64,000 bases of DNA from Nonomuraea solani (GTDB taxonomy: Bacteria; Actinomycetota; Actinomycetes; Streptosporangiales; Streptosporangiaceae), in assembly GCF_900108335.1 (NCBI RefSeq), contig NZ_FNVT01000004.1:744001-808000 (forward strand), given 5' to 3'. This document shows positions 34,217 through 42,924 of the stretch, piece by piece. The position numbers and the translations under genes were made by a program. Position 1 is the stretch's first letter. Each line of letters opens with the position of its first letter. The notes below the pieces were generated by a model that worked only from the letters and a program-made list of their open reading frames with translations, did no database searches and had not been told where the DNA came from.

Positions 34217-34774
34217 ATGGTCTCGTCGCCGATGGAGGGGGCGCTGCGGCAGGAGGTCGCCTGCTGGGCCGAGCGCGGCGGGCAGCTGTTCAGGCAGGCC
34301 AGGCGGGCCGCGAGCCTCAACCAGAAGGCCCTGGCCAGCGTGAGCGGCACGTCGAGGACCACCTTGTCGGCGTATGAGCACGGCAGGAAGTCGCCGACGC
34401 TCGAGACCGCCGGGCGCATCCTCGACGCGGCCGGGTTCCGGCTGGTGCTGGAGGCCAAGATCGAGTTCACCGCGCGGGTGACGAGCGACGGCCGGGCGTT
34501 CCACGTGCCCGACCGGCTGCCCCGGCTGCCGATCGCCGCCGCGCTGGGCGTGGCGCGGGTCCGCGGCCGCACCTACCGTCTGGCCGACCGTGGCCAACGG
34601 CGGGCCGCCTACACCGTGCTGCTGTGCGGGGGCGAGCCGGGCGAGCTGTTCGATCACGTCGACGGAGTGCTGCTGGTCGAGTTGTGGGACGAGCTCACCC
34701 TTCCCGCGGAGATCCGGGCCGCGTGGCGGCCATTGGTGGAAGAGGCGCGGCAAGAGGTCGGAGTTATGAATTGA
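34217..34774 (+). CDS. XRE-family helix-turn-helix regulator
   Basis: A 185-residue protein. HTH_3 domain at about residues 20-75: FRQARRAASLNQKALASVSG, TSRTTLSAYEHGRKSPTLET. The rest is a helical domain of unknown function (RLPRLPIAAALGVARVRGRT) that may bind a ligand or partner. ATG 34217 follows GGAGG by 5 nt; an upstream GTG at 34205 is less likely. A perfect palindrome lies just before it. Confidence 0.83.
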   Translation: MVSSPMEGALRQEVACWAERGGQLFRQARRAASLNQKALASVSGTSRTTLSAYEHGRKSPTLETAGRILDAAGFRLVLEAKIEFTARVTSDGRAFHVPDRLPRLPIAAALGVARVRGRTYRLADRGQRRAAYTVLLCGGEPGELFDHVDGVLLVELWDELTLPAEIRAAWRPLVEEARQEVGVMN

Positions 34775-34915
34775 TGATGTTTTTGGGGGCCTATTCGAGG
34801 TGTGTAACCTGCGCCCAAGCCCGCTCACGTAATACCCTCGGCCACGAGCAGCCGGGAATATCCGGCTCGCCTCCTGACTACCCACTTCCGGTCAACACCT
34901 GGATACGCTGAAATC

Positions 34916-36958
34916 ATGACTGTCCCTGGCCGAAGCCGCCCGGCTCACGTGCTGGCCAACGCGCCCTTCCGCCGGCTCTGGACGGCCATGTCCGTGTGCA
35001 GTCTGGGCGACTGGCTCAATCTCCTGGCGCTCACCGCCCTCGCGGGCAACCTGACCCAGGGCGACTACCGGGTGCAGTCGCTGGCCATCGGCGGCGTCTT
35101 CGTCGCGAAGATGCTGCCGGCCGTGCTGCTCGGGCCGCTCGCCGGGGTGTTCGCCGACCGGTTCGACCGGCGGCTGACGATGGTCGCGGCCGACCTGGCC
35201 AGGTTCGCCGTGGTGCTGTCGATCCCGTTCGTGAACAGCTACCAGTGGGTCATCGTCGCGACCGTTCTCGTCGAGTGCGTCAACCTGTTCTGGGTGCCGG
35301 CCAAGGACGCCACGGTGCCCAACCTGGTGCCCAAGACACAGCTTGAGGCGGCCAACCAGCTCAACCTGCTGGTGACGTACGGCACCGCGCCGATCGCGGC
35401 CATGCTGTTCGCGGCGCTGTCCGTGGTCGGCGACCTGTTCACGAGCGTGGTGCCGTTCATGGCCGGGCGCGACGCGACCGGCCTGGCCCTGATCGTCAAC
35501 GCCTGCGCCTACCTCGTGTCGGCCTTCCTGATCTTCACGTTGCGCGACATTCCCAAGCGCGACGGCGCCATCTCCACCCCTTCGGTGCTCAAGCAGGTCG
35601 TTGAGGGCTGGCGGTTCGTCGGCGGCAACCGGCTGGTGCGCGGCCTGGTCATCGGCATGCTGGGGGCGTTCGCCGCGGGCGGCGCCGTGGTCGGCGTGGC
35701 GAAGATCTACGTGGTGGCCCTCGGTGGCGGCGACGCGGCCTACGGTGTGGTGTTCGGCGCGGTCTTCGTCGGCATGGCCCTCGGCATGTTCTTCGGTCCG
35801 AGGCTGCTGCGCGAGCTGTCGCGGCGGCGGCTGTTCGGCCTGGCCATCACCGTCGCCGGGCTGGTGCTCGTCGCGATCGCGCTGGTGCACAACCTGGTGA
35901 TCGTGGTCATGCTGACCGTGGTGCTCGGGGCGTGCGCGGGGATCGCCTGGATCATCGGCTACACGCTGATCGGCCTTGAGGTCGAAGACGCGCTGCGGGG
36001 CCGTACGTTCTCGTTCCTGCAGTCCACCGCCCGCGTGACGCTGCTGCTGGTGGTCGCGCTGGCCAACCCGGTGGCCGCCATCTTCGGCGAGCACACGCTG
36101 ACGCTCGGCGAGTTCGCCTACCGCTTCGACGGGACCAACCTGGTGCTGGTGGTCGGCGGCGCGCTGGCGATGGGCGTCGGCCTGCTGGCGCTGCGGCAGA
36201 TGGACGACAGGAAGGGCGTCTCGCTGGCGGCCGACCTGCTCGCGGCGGTGCGCGGCGAGCAGTTCGCCACCAAGGCGGCCGAGCACGTGCCGGGGCTGTT
36301 CGTGGCGTTCGAGGGCGGCGAGGGGTCGGGCAAGACGACCCAGTCGCGCCTGGCCGCCATCTGGCTGCGCGACCAGGGCTATGACGTCGTGCAGACCCGC
36401 GAGCCGGGCTCGACCAAGGTCGGCATGCGGCTGCGGGCCATCCTGCTCGACGCGGCCGAGCGCGGGCTGTCGGCGCGCTCCGAGGCGCTCCTCTACGCCG
36501 CCGACCGTGCCGAGCACGTGGAGAAGGTGATCAGGCCGGCCCTCTACCGGGGCTCGCTGGTGGTCACCGACCGCTACGTGGACTCTTCGCTCGCCTACCA
36601 GGGCGCCGGCCGGGCGCTCGACCCCAAAGACGTCTCCAAGATCAACGCCTGGGCGACCGGCGGGCTCGTGCCGCACCTGACCGTGCTCATCGACACGCCG
36701 CCGGAGATCGGGCTGACCCGGCTGGGCGGGGCGGCCGACCGGATCGAGTCGGAGCCGCTGGAGTTCCACCAGCGGGTGCGCAAGGAGTTCCGCGCGCTGG
36801 CGGCGGCGGCGCCCGAGCGCTACCTCGTCGTCGACGGCACGCTGTCGCAGGACGTGATCACCCGACAGATCCAGGATCGGATCAGGGACATCCTGCCCGA
36901 CCCGGTGCCGCGAGAGTCAGAAGACATCACGGGTACGATGCCCGCCATCCGCGACTAG
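34916..36958 (+). CDS. tmk: MFS transporter-thymidylate kinase fusion (dTMP kinase)
   Basis: A 680-residue fusion. Residues 1 to about 430 form an MFS-type membrane domain with about twelve helices (LGPLAGVFADRFDRRLTMV is the loop-2 motif). Residues about 455-670 are a complete dTMP kinase: P-loop FEGGEGSGKTTQSRLA, TREPGSTKVG with DRYVDSSLAYQG (DRX motif), and lid-region Arg residues. It makes dTDP from dTMP. The fused membrane domain is known in actinobacteria, and its role is unclear. It is 9 bp from holB, and topA is nearby, as in other actinomycetes. Confidence 0.93.
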   Translation: MTVPGRSRPAHVLANAPFRRLWTAMSVCSLGDWLNLLALTALAGNLTQGDYRVQSLAIGGVFVAKMLPAVLLGPLAGVFADRFDRRLTMVAADLARFAVVLSIPFVNSYQWVIVATVLVECVNLFWVPAKDATVPNLVPKTQLEAANQLNLLVTYGTAPIAAMLFAALSVVGDLFTSVVPFMAGRDATGLALIVNACAYLVSAFLIFTLRDIPKRDGAISTPSVLKQVVEGWRFVGGNRLVRGLVIGMLGAFAAGGAVVGVAKIYVVALGGGDAAYGVVFGAVFVGMALGMFFGPRLLRELSRRRLFGLAITVAGLVLVAIALVHNLVIVVMLTVVLGACAGIAWIIGYTLIGLEVEDALRGRTFSFLQSTARVTLLLVVALANPVAAIFGEHTLTLGEFAYRFDGTNLVLVVGGALAMGVGLLALRQMDDRKGVSLAADLLAAVRGEQFATKAAEHVPGLFVAFEGGEGSGKTTQSRLAAIWLRDQGYDVVQTREPGSTKVGMRLRAILLDAAERGLSARSEALLYAADRAEHVEKVIRPALYRGSLVVTDRYVDSSLAYQGAGRALDPKDVSKINAWATGGLVPHLTVLIDTPPEIGLTRLGGAADRIESEPLEFHQRVRKEFRALAAAAPERYLVVDGTLSQDVITRQIQDRIRDILPDPVPRESEDITGTMPAIRD

Positions 36959-36967
36959 CCTTACCCC

Positions 36968-38140
36968 GTGACGGTTTTCGATGACCTCGTAGGGCAGGAC
37001 CAGGCGATTGCCGTGCTGTCGCGAGCCGCGGCGGCGGCGCGCGAGGTCGTCGGAGGCGGGCGCGGCGCGGGCATGACGCACGCCTGGCTGTTCACCGGCC
37101 CGCCCGGCGCCGGTCGGGAGGTCGCGGCCCGCGCCTTCGCCGCGGCGCTGATGTGCCCGGAGGGCGGTTGCGGCCACTGTGACCAGTGCCACCAGGTGCT
37201 CATCGGTTCGCATCCCGATCTGGAGTCCGTACGTCCCGAGGGCCTCTCCTACAGCGTCAAGCAGACCCGGGAGCTGATCCTGCGCGCGGCCGGCGCGCCG
37301 ACGCAGGGCCGTTGGCGGGTCATCCTGTTCGAGGACGCCGACCGCGCCACGGAGTCGGCGGCCAACGCCCTGCTCAAGGCCATCGAGGAGCCGCCGCCGC
37401 GTACGGTCTGGCTGCTGTGCTCGCCCGCCCCCGACGACCTCATGATCACCATCAGGTCGCGGTGCCGCCTGGTCAACCTGACCACCCCCGGCGCCGAGGC
37501 CGTCGCCCACGTGCTGGCCACCCGCGACAGCGTGCCCTGGGAGACGGCCAGGTTCGCCGCCAGGGCCGCGCAGGGACATATCGGCAGAGCGCGGGCACTG
37601 GCGCTCGACGAGGGCGTCAGGCGGCGCAGGGAGGCGGTGCTGAGCATCCCGCGCTCGCTGACCGGCGTCGGCGAGTGCGTCTCGGCCGCCGAGCGGCTGG
37701 TGAAGACGGCGGAGGAAGAGGCGGCCGCCGCCACGATCGCGCTCAACGAGAACGAGACGTCCGAGCTGCGCAAGCTGTACGGGGAGGGGTCCACCGGCAA
37801 GGGGCTCAACCGGGGGCTGGTGCGCGGCGGGGCCGGGGCGCTGAAGGAGTTGGAGGACCGGCAGAAGTCGCGGGCCACCCGGATCAAGCGCGACTCGCTG
37901 GACTCGGCGTTGCTGGAGCTGGTGTCGTTCTATCGGGACGTGCTGGCGATGCAGTTCGGGGCCGGGGTCGAGCTGGCCAACGACGACATTCGCTTCGAGC
38001 TGGATCAACTCGCGAAGTCGTCCACCCCTGAGGAGACGCTGCGGCGCATCGATGCGATCATGCGGTGCAGGGAACGGCTGGCCGCGAACGTCAATCCGCA
38101 GATGGCCGTCGAAGCGATGATGCTGGCCCTGCGGTCCTGA
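36968..38140 (+). CDS. holB: DNA polymerase III delta' subunit
   Basis: A 390-residue clamp-loader subunit. The AAA+ N-terminal domain begins VFDDLVGQDQAIAVLSRAAA; the P-loop GPPGAGREVAAR lacks the usual Lys-Thr, as expected for the non-hydrolysing delta' subunit. A Cys cluster (CPEGGCGHCDQC) binds zinc. Sensor segments are ESAANALLKAIEEPPPRTVW and TIRSRCRLVNL. A collar-like helical domain follows. GTG 36968 is 9 bp after tmk. Confidence 0.93.
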   Translation: MTVFDDLVGQDQAIAVLSRAAAAAREVVGGGRGAGMTHAWLFTGPPGAGREVAARAFAAALMCPEGGCGHCDQCHQVLIGSHPDLESVRPEGLSYSVKQTRELILRAAGAPTQGRWRVILFEDADRATESAANALLKAIEEPPPRTVWLLCSPAPDDLMITIRSRCRLVNLTTPGAEAVAHVLATRDSVPWETARFAARAAQGHIGRARALALDEGVRRRREAVLSIPRSLTGVGECVSAAERLVKTAEEEAAAATIALNENETSELRKLYGEGSTGKGLNRGLVRGGAGALKELEDRQKSRATRIKRDSLDSALLELVSFYRDVLAMQFGAGVELANDDIRFELDQLAKSSTPEETLRRIDAIMRCRERLAANVNPQMAVEAMMLALRS

Positions 38141-38153
38141 CAGGAGTGGGTTC

Positions 38154-38408
38154 GTGAACTGGTTATACGTTGCTGCCGTCGTGGCGCTCGGCGGGCAGTC
38201 GTTCGTGGCGCAGGATCCGGTGCCTTCCTCGGAGATCCGGGTCACGGACGAGTGGGGGATCAACGTCTTCCTGTGTACGCCGGCCGGCTACGGCTGTGGC
38301 AAGCGGTATGCCACCGCGGCGCAGAGGCGGAAGGTCGAGAGCCTTTTGACGAAGGTGCCGGGGGTCACCGACGTGCTGTTCGTCGATCGTGCCAGTGCCT
38401 ACGCCTGA
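38154..38408 (+). CDS. Short secreted FtsX-ectodomain-like protein, possibly truncated
   Basis: An 84-residue product: signal-like N terminus (NWLYVAAVVALGGQSFVAQD), then NVFLCTPAGYGCGKRYATAA and VPGVTDVLFVDRASAYA. This matches the beginning of each ectodomain repeat in the protein at 39109 (S/N-VFLC..., then F-x-S-R-T-S-A-Y). It stops exactly after A-S-A-Y-A. The following 110 bp stay open in another frame (FSVFNERCHRAQVKLFV) to 38518, so a frameshift may have shortened the gene. AGGAG precedes GTG 38154. Confidence 0.6.
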   Translation: MNWLYVAAVVALGGQSFVAQDPVPSSEIRVTDEWGINVFLCTPAGYGCGKRYATAAQRRKVESLLTKVPGVTDVLFVDRASAYA

Positions 38409-38542
38409 AGGGCGTGTTCTCTGTGTTCAACGAGAGGTGTCACCGCGCCCAGGTCAAGCTGTTCGTGACATACGGGATGAGCGGGGTCGACGGCAAGGTG
38501 TGCGCGCCGAAGCGGTAGCCGTGCGGGGTTGAAGATGACCGT

Positions 38543-39112
38543 GTGACCCGAGCAGCAGATGAGGTTCCCAGGCGTCTCTGTTACGTGGAAGCCGAACTAC
38601 TCAGCCAACAACAGGCCCTGACGCGGCAGCGGGTCGATGTGGCGTCGATCTTCGCCGAGCATCATGTGGGGCTGGTGCGACTGGCCCTCATCATGGTCGG
38701 CGATCAGGCGACCGCCGAAGACGTCGTCCAGGACGCGTTCGCGCGCACGCACGCCGGCCGTGGCCGGTTGCGCGACGCCGACAAGGCGCTGGCCTATGTG
38801 CGCTCCGCGGTGCTCAACGGGTGCCGGTCGGTGCTGCGCAGGCGGGCGACGGTGTTCAGGAAGGCGGTGCCGTACGAGCCGCCCGTCTGGTCTGCGGAGA
38901 GCGCCGCGTTGCTGGGTGAGGAGCGACGCGAGGTCCTGGTCGCGCTGCGCGGGCTGCCCCGCAGGCAGCGCGAGGCGCTGACGCTGCGCTACTACTTCGA
39001 GCTCGCCGATCAGGAGATCGCCGAGACGATGGGCGTGAGCGCGAGCACGGTCCGGTCAACGATCGCGCGGGGGCTGGCGGCCCTCGGCCGAGTGCTTGGG
39101 GAAAATGCATGA
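38543..39112 (+). CDS. ECF RNA polymerase sigma factor, SigE-like family
   Basis: A 189-residue group IV sigma factor. Region 2: FAEHHVGLVRLALIMVGDQA and AEDVVQDAFARTH. Region 4: LRGLPRRQREALTLRYYFEL and ADQEIAETMGVSASTVRSTI. It should direct transcription in response to an envelope signal relayed by the downstream membrane protein, whose ATG overlaps the sigma stop by 4 bp. The start may be GTG 38543 or an internal site nearer to VDVASIF. Confidence 0.88.
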   Translation: MTRAADEVPRRLCYVEAELLSQQQALTRQRVDVASIFAEHHVGLVRLALIMVGDQATAEDVVQDAFARTHAGRGRLRDADKALAYVRSAVLNGCRSVLRRRATVFRKAVPYEPPVWSAESAALLGEERREVLVALRGLPRRQREALTLRYYFELADQEIAETMGVSASTVRSTIARGLAALGRVLGENA

Positions 39113-40140
39113 ACAGCCCGGTGGAAGACAGACTGCGCGAAGCCCTCAGTGAGGCGGGGGCGGCGGTGGACACCAGCGTGCTGAAGCCGCTGAGGGCGCC
39201 GGAGCGGCGGTTTCGGATGGATCTCCGGTGGGTGGCGGTGCCTGTGGTCGTGATGCTCGCGGGGGCGGCGACCGCGGCGGCGCTGGGCGCCAGGTCCGAT
39301 GACGAGGATCGCGCCACGGCGGTGAGCCCGCCGACGACCGTGACGGCGAAGGTGTCCGTCTTCCTGTGCACCGGCTCGGACCTCGGGATGCCGCCGTGCA
39401 AGGCAGGTGCCGCCACCCCCCAGCAGACGAAGACGATCGAGCGCGCACTGAGGGAGTTGCCACAGGTCGAGCGGATGTTCTTCGTGAGCCGGACGAGCGC
39501 CTACGAAGACTTCAGGAAGAAATACGCCGCCAACAAGGTGCTCGTCGATCACGTCAAGGTGACCGACCTGCCTCCGTTGTTCAGTTTGCAACTCAAGCGG
39601 GGCGCCGATTCCAAGCAGATCCAGACATCGGTGGGAAGGATGGCCGGGGTCAGGGAGGTCGTGGATCATGCGGCCGCCGCTGCCGTGCGGCCCGAGAAGC
39701 CGAAGTGGCACCTCAACGTCTTCCTGTGCGGCAGCAAGGGGCCGGAGCAGCCGCCGTGCGCGGGGAGGAAGAAGAACGGCGCGGAGGGCAAGGCCATCAC
39801 CAGCGGCGAGAGGGTGGCGCTCGAAGAGCTGATCATCGAGACGCCCGGGGTCGAGGAGTTCGTCTTCGAGACCCAGGCGGAGGCCTACAAGAACTTCAAG
39901 GAGTCGTTCGCGAAGAATAAGGAGCTCGTGGATGCGACTCGGTTGGGTGACATGCCGCAATCGTTCAGGATCAGGCTGAAGAAGGGCACCGAGTGGTCCG
40001 ATCTGGCCGGTGAGCTGAAGAAGCAACCAGGGGTGGCCCAGGTCATCAGCGGCATATGCAGGGCCGACCTTCACTCGCTGTCGGTCGATTACGGTTTGGA
40101 GCCGCTACCGGAGGAGAAGGTGTGCCCCGTCATCAAGTGA
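39109..40140 (+). CDS. Membrane partner of ECF sigma with two FtsX-type ectodomains
   Basis: A 343-residue single-pass protein: cytoplasmic residues 1-38, helix at about 40-60 (VAVPVVVMLAGAATAAALGA), then two extracellular repeats. Each begins VSVFLC/LNVFLC, has a second Cys, an F-x-S/E-x-T-x-A-Y-x-x-F/FK segment, and a D-L/M-P-x-x-F-x-x-x-L-K motif (VTDLPPLFSLQLK, LGDMPQSFRIRLK). This is the FtsX extracellular-domain plan. Genetic coupling to the sigma gene suggests an anti-sigma or signal-transducing role rather than cell division, which is inference. Confidence 0.75.
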   Translation: MNSPVEDRLREALSEAGAAVDTSVLKPLRAPERRFRMDLRWVAVPVVVMLAGAATAAALGARSDDEDRATAVSPPTTVTAKVSVFLCTGSDLGMPPCKAGAATPQQTKTIERALRELPQVERMFFVSRTSAYEDFRKKYAANKVLVDHVKVTDLPPLFSLQLKRGADSKQIQTSVGRMAGVREVVDHAAAAAVRPEKPKWHLNVFLCGSKGPEQPPCAGRKKNGAEGKAITSGERVALEELIIETPGVEEFVFETQAEAYKNFKESFAKNKELVDATRLGDMPQSFRIRLKKGTEWSDLAGELKKQPGVAQVISGICRADLHSLSVDYGLEPLPEEKVCPVIK

Positions 40141-40250
40141 GGCGGCGAAGATCCGCGCGCTAGCCCCTGACCTCCGGTGTACGGACACACGTAATGTGGC
40201 TACGAAGGCCGTAAGTAACCCCTAGGCCGTCAGGAGGCGAGCTCGAGCCC

Positions 40251-41093
40251 ATGGGAATGATCATGGCCGTGAGCTTCACCCGCTACGGGAGGCTCTACTA
40301 CCTCGATCCCGGCGAGCACACCCCCAAGGTGGGCGACAAGGTGCTCGTGCCGACGGACTCGGGTCCCGAGGTGGCGGAGTGCGTGTGGGCGCCGCAATAT
40401 ACGAGTGACGACATCGACGGGCTGCCGGTGTGCGCCGGCCCCGCGGGGGAAGACCATCTCACCCGCGACGAAACCAACAAACGCCGCAGGGCCGAGGCCC
40501 GGAGCGTGTCCAAACGATTGATCAAACGGCACACGTTGCCGATGAAGGTCGTCGGGATCGACTATCTCGACCAGGACAACGTCTATACGGTCTACTTCTC
40601 GGCGCCGCACCGGGTGGACTTCCGCGCTCTCGTGCGCGACCTGGCCCGCAACCTGCGGGCCAGGGTGGAGCTGCGGCAGATCGGGCCGAGGGACGAGGCG
40701 CGGCTCCAGGGCGGCATCGGCCCCTGCGGCCGTGACCTGTGCTGTGCCACGTTCCTGAAGGATTTCGAGCCGGTCTCGGTGCGCATGGCCAAGGACCAGG
40801 ACCTGCCGGTCAACCCTCTCCGGATCGCGGGCGCGTGCGGGCGGCTCATGTGCTGCCTGAAATACGAGCATCCGCTCTACCAGGAGTTCCGTGCCTCGGC
40901 TCCCCGGGTGGGGGCCGCCGTGGAGACTCCTCAGGGGGCGGGGACGGTGGTGGGGCACAACGTACCGTCCGACTCCGTGGTGGTGCGGCTCAACGACGGC
41001 GGGCGGCGGTGCGCGTGTTCGAAGGCCAGCGTGTGCGGGCCGCGGAAGGCGTACGACTCGACGTACGGGGGTGAGGCGGGGGAGACGGTCTGA
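40251..41093 (+). CDS. PSP1-domain protein (RicT/YaaT-like)
   Basis: A 280-residue cytoplasmic protein with the PSP1 signature: FTRYGRLYYLDPGEHTPKVG, PMKVVGIDYLDQDNVYTVYF, IGPRDEARLQGGIGPCGRDL, then conserved Cys pairs in DLCCATFLKDF and RLMCCLKYEHPLY. In Bacillus the relative RicT binds an iron-sulfur cluster and acts in RNA processing; the actinobacterial role is less clear. It follows the sigma unit and is 8 bp from the peptidase gene. Confidence 0.9.
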   Translation: MGMIMAVSFTRYGRLYYLDPGEHTPKVGDKVLVPTDSGPEVAECVWAPQYTSDDIDGLPVCAGPAGEDHLTRDETNKRRRAEARSVSKRLIKRHTLPMKVVGIDYLDQDNVYTVYFSAPHRVDFRALVRDLARNLRARVELRQIGPRDEARLQGGIGPCGRDLCCATFLKDFEPVSVRMAKDQDLPVNPLRIAGACGRLMCCLKYEHPLYQEFRASAPRVGAAVETPQGAGTVVGHNVPSDSVVVRLNDGGRRCACSKASVCGPRKAYDSTYGGEAGETV

Positions 41094-41101
41094 CGGGCGC
41101 T

Positions 41102-42754
41102 GTGGCGGCGCGCGGCAGGTGTCGTCGGGCGGGTGCGGTCGCCGTGGCGATGGCGATGGTGCTCGCTTCCGGCTGCGCCGATCCGCGACCGTCCGGTCCG
41201 GTAGCCGGGGGACCGGCCTGGACGGACTGCGGTGACGGGTTCGAGTGCACGACCTTGCGGGTCCCGCTGGATCACGGGGCGCCCGGCGGTGAACGGGTGG
41301 AGCTCGCGGTGATCCGGCTGCCGGCCCGGGGCGGGCAGCGGATCGGGTCACTCGTCCTCAATCCGGGCGGGCCGGGCAGTTCGGGCGTCGAGTATGCCAG
41401 GGCGGCCCGGATCGTCGTGAGCGAGGAGATCCGGGAGCGGTTCGACGTCGTGGGGTTCGATCCGCGCGGGGTCGGAGGGTCGGCGCCTGTCGAGTGCCTG
41501 GGCGACGAGGAGCTGGACACGTTCTTCTCCCTGGACGCCAGCCCCGACTCGGCCGCCGAACGGACAGACCTGGAGACGGGGGCGCGTCGGTTCGCGGAGG
41601 GGTGCCGGCGGGGGGCCGGGCGGTTGCTGCCGTACCTGGGGACCGTCGATGTGGCGCGGGATCTGGAGTTGCTGCGGCAGGCGCTGGGGGACCAGAAGCT
41701 GACCTATCTCGGGAAGTCGTACGGGACGTTTCTGGGTGCGGTTTACGCGGATATGTTCCCTGGCCGGGTGCGTGCCCTGGTGCTGGACGGGGCGCTCGAC
41801 CCGGCGGCCTCGCGGGCGCGGCTCAACTCGGACCAGGCGGTGGGGTTCGAGGAGGCGCTGCGGGCGTACGCGGCGGAGTGTTTGAGGGAGGCAGGGTGCC
41901 CGTTCAGAAGCCGGGACGTGGACGGCGCCGTGGCGGAGGTGGGCCGGCTCCTCCGGCGTACGGACGAGCGGCCCTTGCCCGGGGACGGTCGTCGTCCGGA
42001 CGGGCGACCGTCGCCTGGGAGCGGGCGTCGCACGGATGGGCGACCGTCGCCTGGGAGCGGGCGTCGCACGGATGGGCGACCGTCGCCTGGGAGCGGGCGT
42101 CGCACGGATGGGCGACCGTCGCCCGGGGACGGCCGTCATAGGGATGGGCGGCCCCTACCCGGGGGCGGGCGGGAGGTGACGCAGGCGCTGGCCACCCTCG
42201 GCCTGCTGACGCCCCTCTACGACCGCGAGCTCTGGCCGGAGCTGACCGAGACCCTCCGCCAGGCGTTCCACGGCGACGGCCGGATGCTGCTCCACAACGC
42301 CGACCAGCTCATCGGCCGGGACGAGGACGGCACCTACTCCAACCAGAGCGAGGCCAACATGGCCATCAACTGCGTGGACGGCACCCATCCGGCCGACTAC
42401 GAGCGGGAAGCGGCCGCGTCGTCGGCCCGGGCGCCCAGGTTCGGGCCGTCCATCATGTGGTCGTCCTTGCCCTGCGCCTACTGGCCGGCCCCGGCCACCT
42501 TCGACAGCCACCCCCTGACGGCCCACGGCGCCCCACCCATCCTGGTCCTCGGCACCAGGCGGGATCCGGCGACGCCGTACAGGTGGGCGCGGGCGCTGGC
42601 GGGAGAACTGGAGTCGGGCGTGCTACTGGGCTTCGAGGGGGACGGGCACACGGCGTACTTCAACGGGTCGCCGTGTGTGGACGGGGCGGTGGAGCGGTAT
42701 CTGGTGACGGGGGCCGCACCAGAGGACGGGACGGTCTGTCCGGGGATCGGATGA
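41102..42754 (+). CDS. Lipoprotein alpha/beta-hydrolase, tripeptidyl aminopeptidase (TAP) type
   Basis: A 550-residue secreted lipoprotein (signal ending VLASGC). Alpha/beta-hydrolase fold: SLVLNPGGPGSSGVEYARAA (oxyanion region), nucleophile elbow GKSYGTFLG, and a C-terminal TAP-like domain with catalytic Asp in LGTRRDPATPY and His in GDGHTAYF. It probably removes tripeptides from peptide N termini outside the cell. Inserted in the lid is a low-complexity stretch of five 12-residue GRRTDGRPSPGS-like units encoded by a minisatellite. Confidence 0.87.
   Translation: MAARGRCRRAGAVAVAMAMVLASGCADPRPSGPVAGGPAWTDCGDGFECTTLRVPLDHGAPGGERVELAVIRLPARGGQRIGSLVLNPGGPGSSGVEYARAARIVVSEEIRERFDVVGFDPRGVGGSAPVECLGDEELDTFFSLDASPDSAAERTDLETGARRFAEGCRRGAGRLLPYLGTVDVARDLELLRQALGDQKLTYLGKSYGTFLGAVYADMFPGRVRALVLDGALDPAASRARLNSDQAVGFEEALRAYAAECLREAGCPFRSRDVDGAVAEVGRLLRRTDERPLPGDGRRPDGRPSPGSGRRTDGRPSPGSGRRTDGRPSPGSGRRTDGRPSPGDGRHRDGRPLPGGGREVTQALATLGLLTPLYDRELWPELTETLRQAFHGDGRMLLHNADQLIGRDEDGTYSNQSEANMAINCVDGTHPADYEREAAASSARAPRFGPSIMWSSLPCAYWPAPATFDSHPLTAHGAPPILVLGTRRDPATPYRWARALAGELESGVLLGFEGDGHTAYFNGSPCVDGAVERYLVTGAAPEDGTVCPGIG
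42002..42137 (+). repeat. 36-bp minisatellite inside the peptidase gene
   Basis: Three identical 36-bp units, 42008-42115 (each encoding GRRTDGRPSPGS), are flanked by one diverged unit on each side. The unit length is a multiple of three, so copy-number change keeps the frame. Confidence 0.85.
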
Positions 42755-42812
42755 TCGAGGGAGCGAGAACCCCTAAGACTCCTGTAGACTCTTCCAAGCT
42801 GCTGAACAGCAC

Positions 42813-42889
42813 GCCGCCTTAGCTCAGTCGGCCAGAGCACTTCACTCGTAATGAAGGGGTCTCGGGTTCGAATCCCGAAGGCGGCTCCA
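42813..42889 (+). tRNA. tRNA-Thr (anticodon CGT)
   Basis: The acceptor GCCGCCT pairs with AGGCGGC, followed by discriminator T and encoded CCA. Anticodon arm CTTCA-CTCGTAA-TGAAG gives CGT. The T arm is TCGGG-TTCGAAT-CCCGA. Length 77 nt with CCA. Confidence 0.96.
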
Positions 42890-42894
42890 GCACT

Positions 42895-42924
42895 GAAGCC
42901 CTCCGCAGGATCGCGGAGGGCTTC
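42895..42924 (+). terminator. Hairpin downstream of tRNA-Thr
   Basis: GAAGCCCTCCGC and GCGGAGGGCTTC form a perfect 12-bp stem around AGGATC, 5 nt after the CCA. The T-run is weak, as is common in high-GC actinobacteria. Confidence 0.8.

Noticed and set aside
34892..36769. A 625-codon minus-strand open frame opposite the tmk fusion
   Set aside because: His/Arg/Gln-rich shadow with no recognisable domain; the plus-strand gene is conserved along its length.
42002..42137. CRISPR-like repeat array
   Set aside because: The 36-bp repeats are contiguous with no spacers and encode an in-frame peptide repeat; no cas genes are present.
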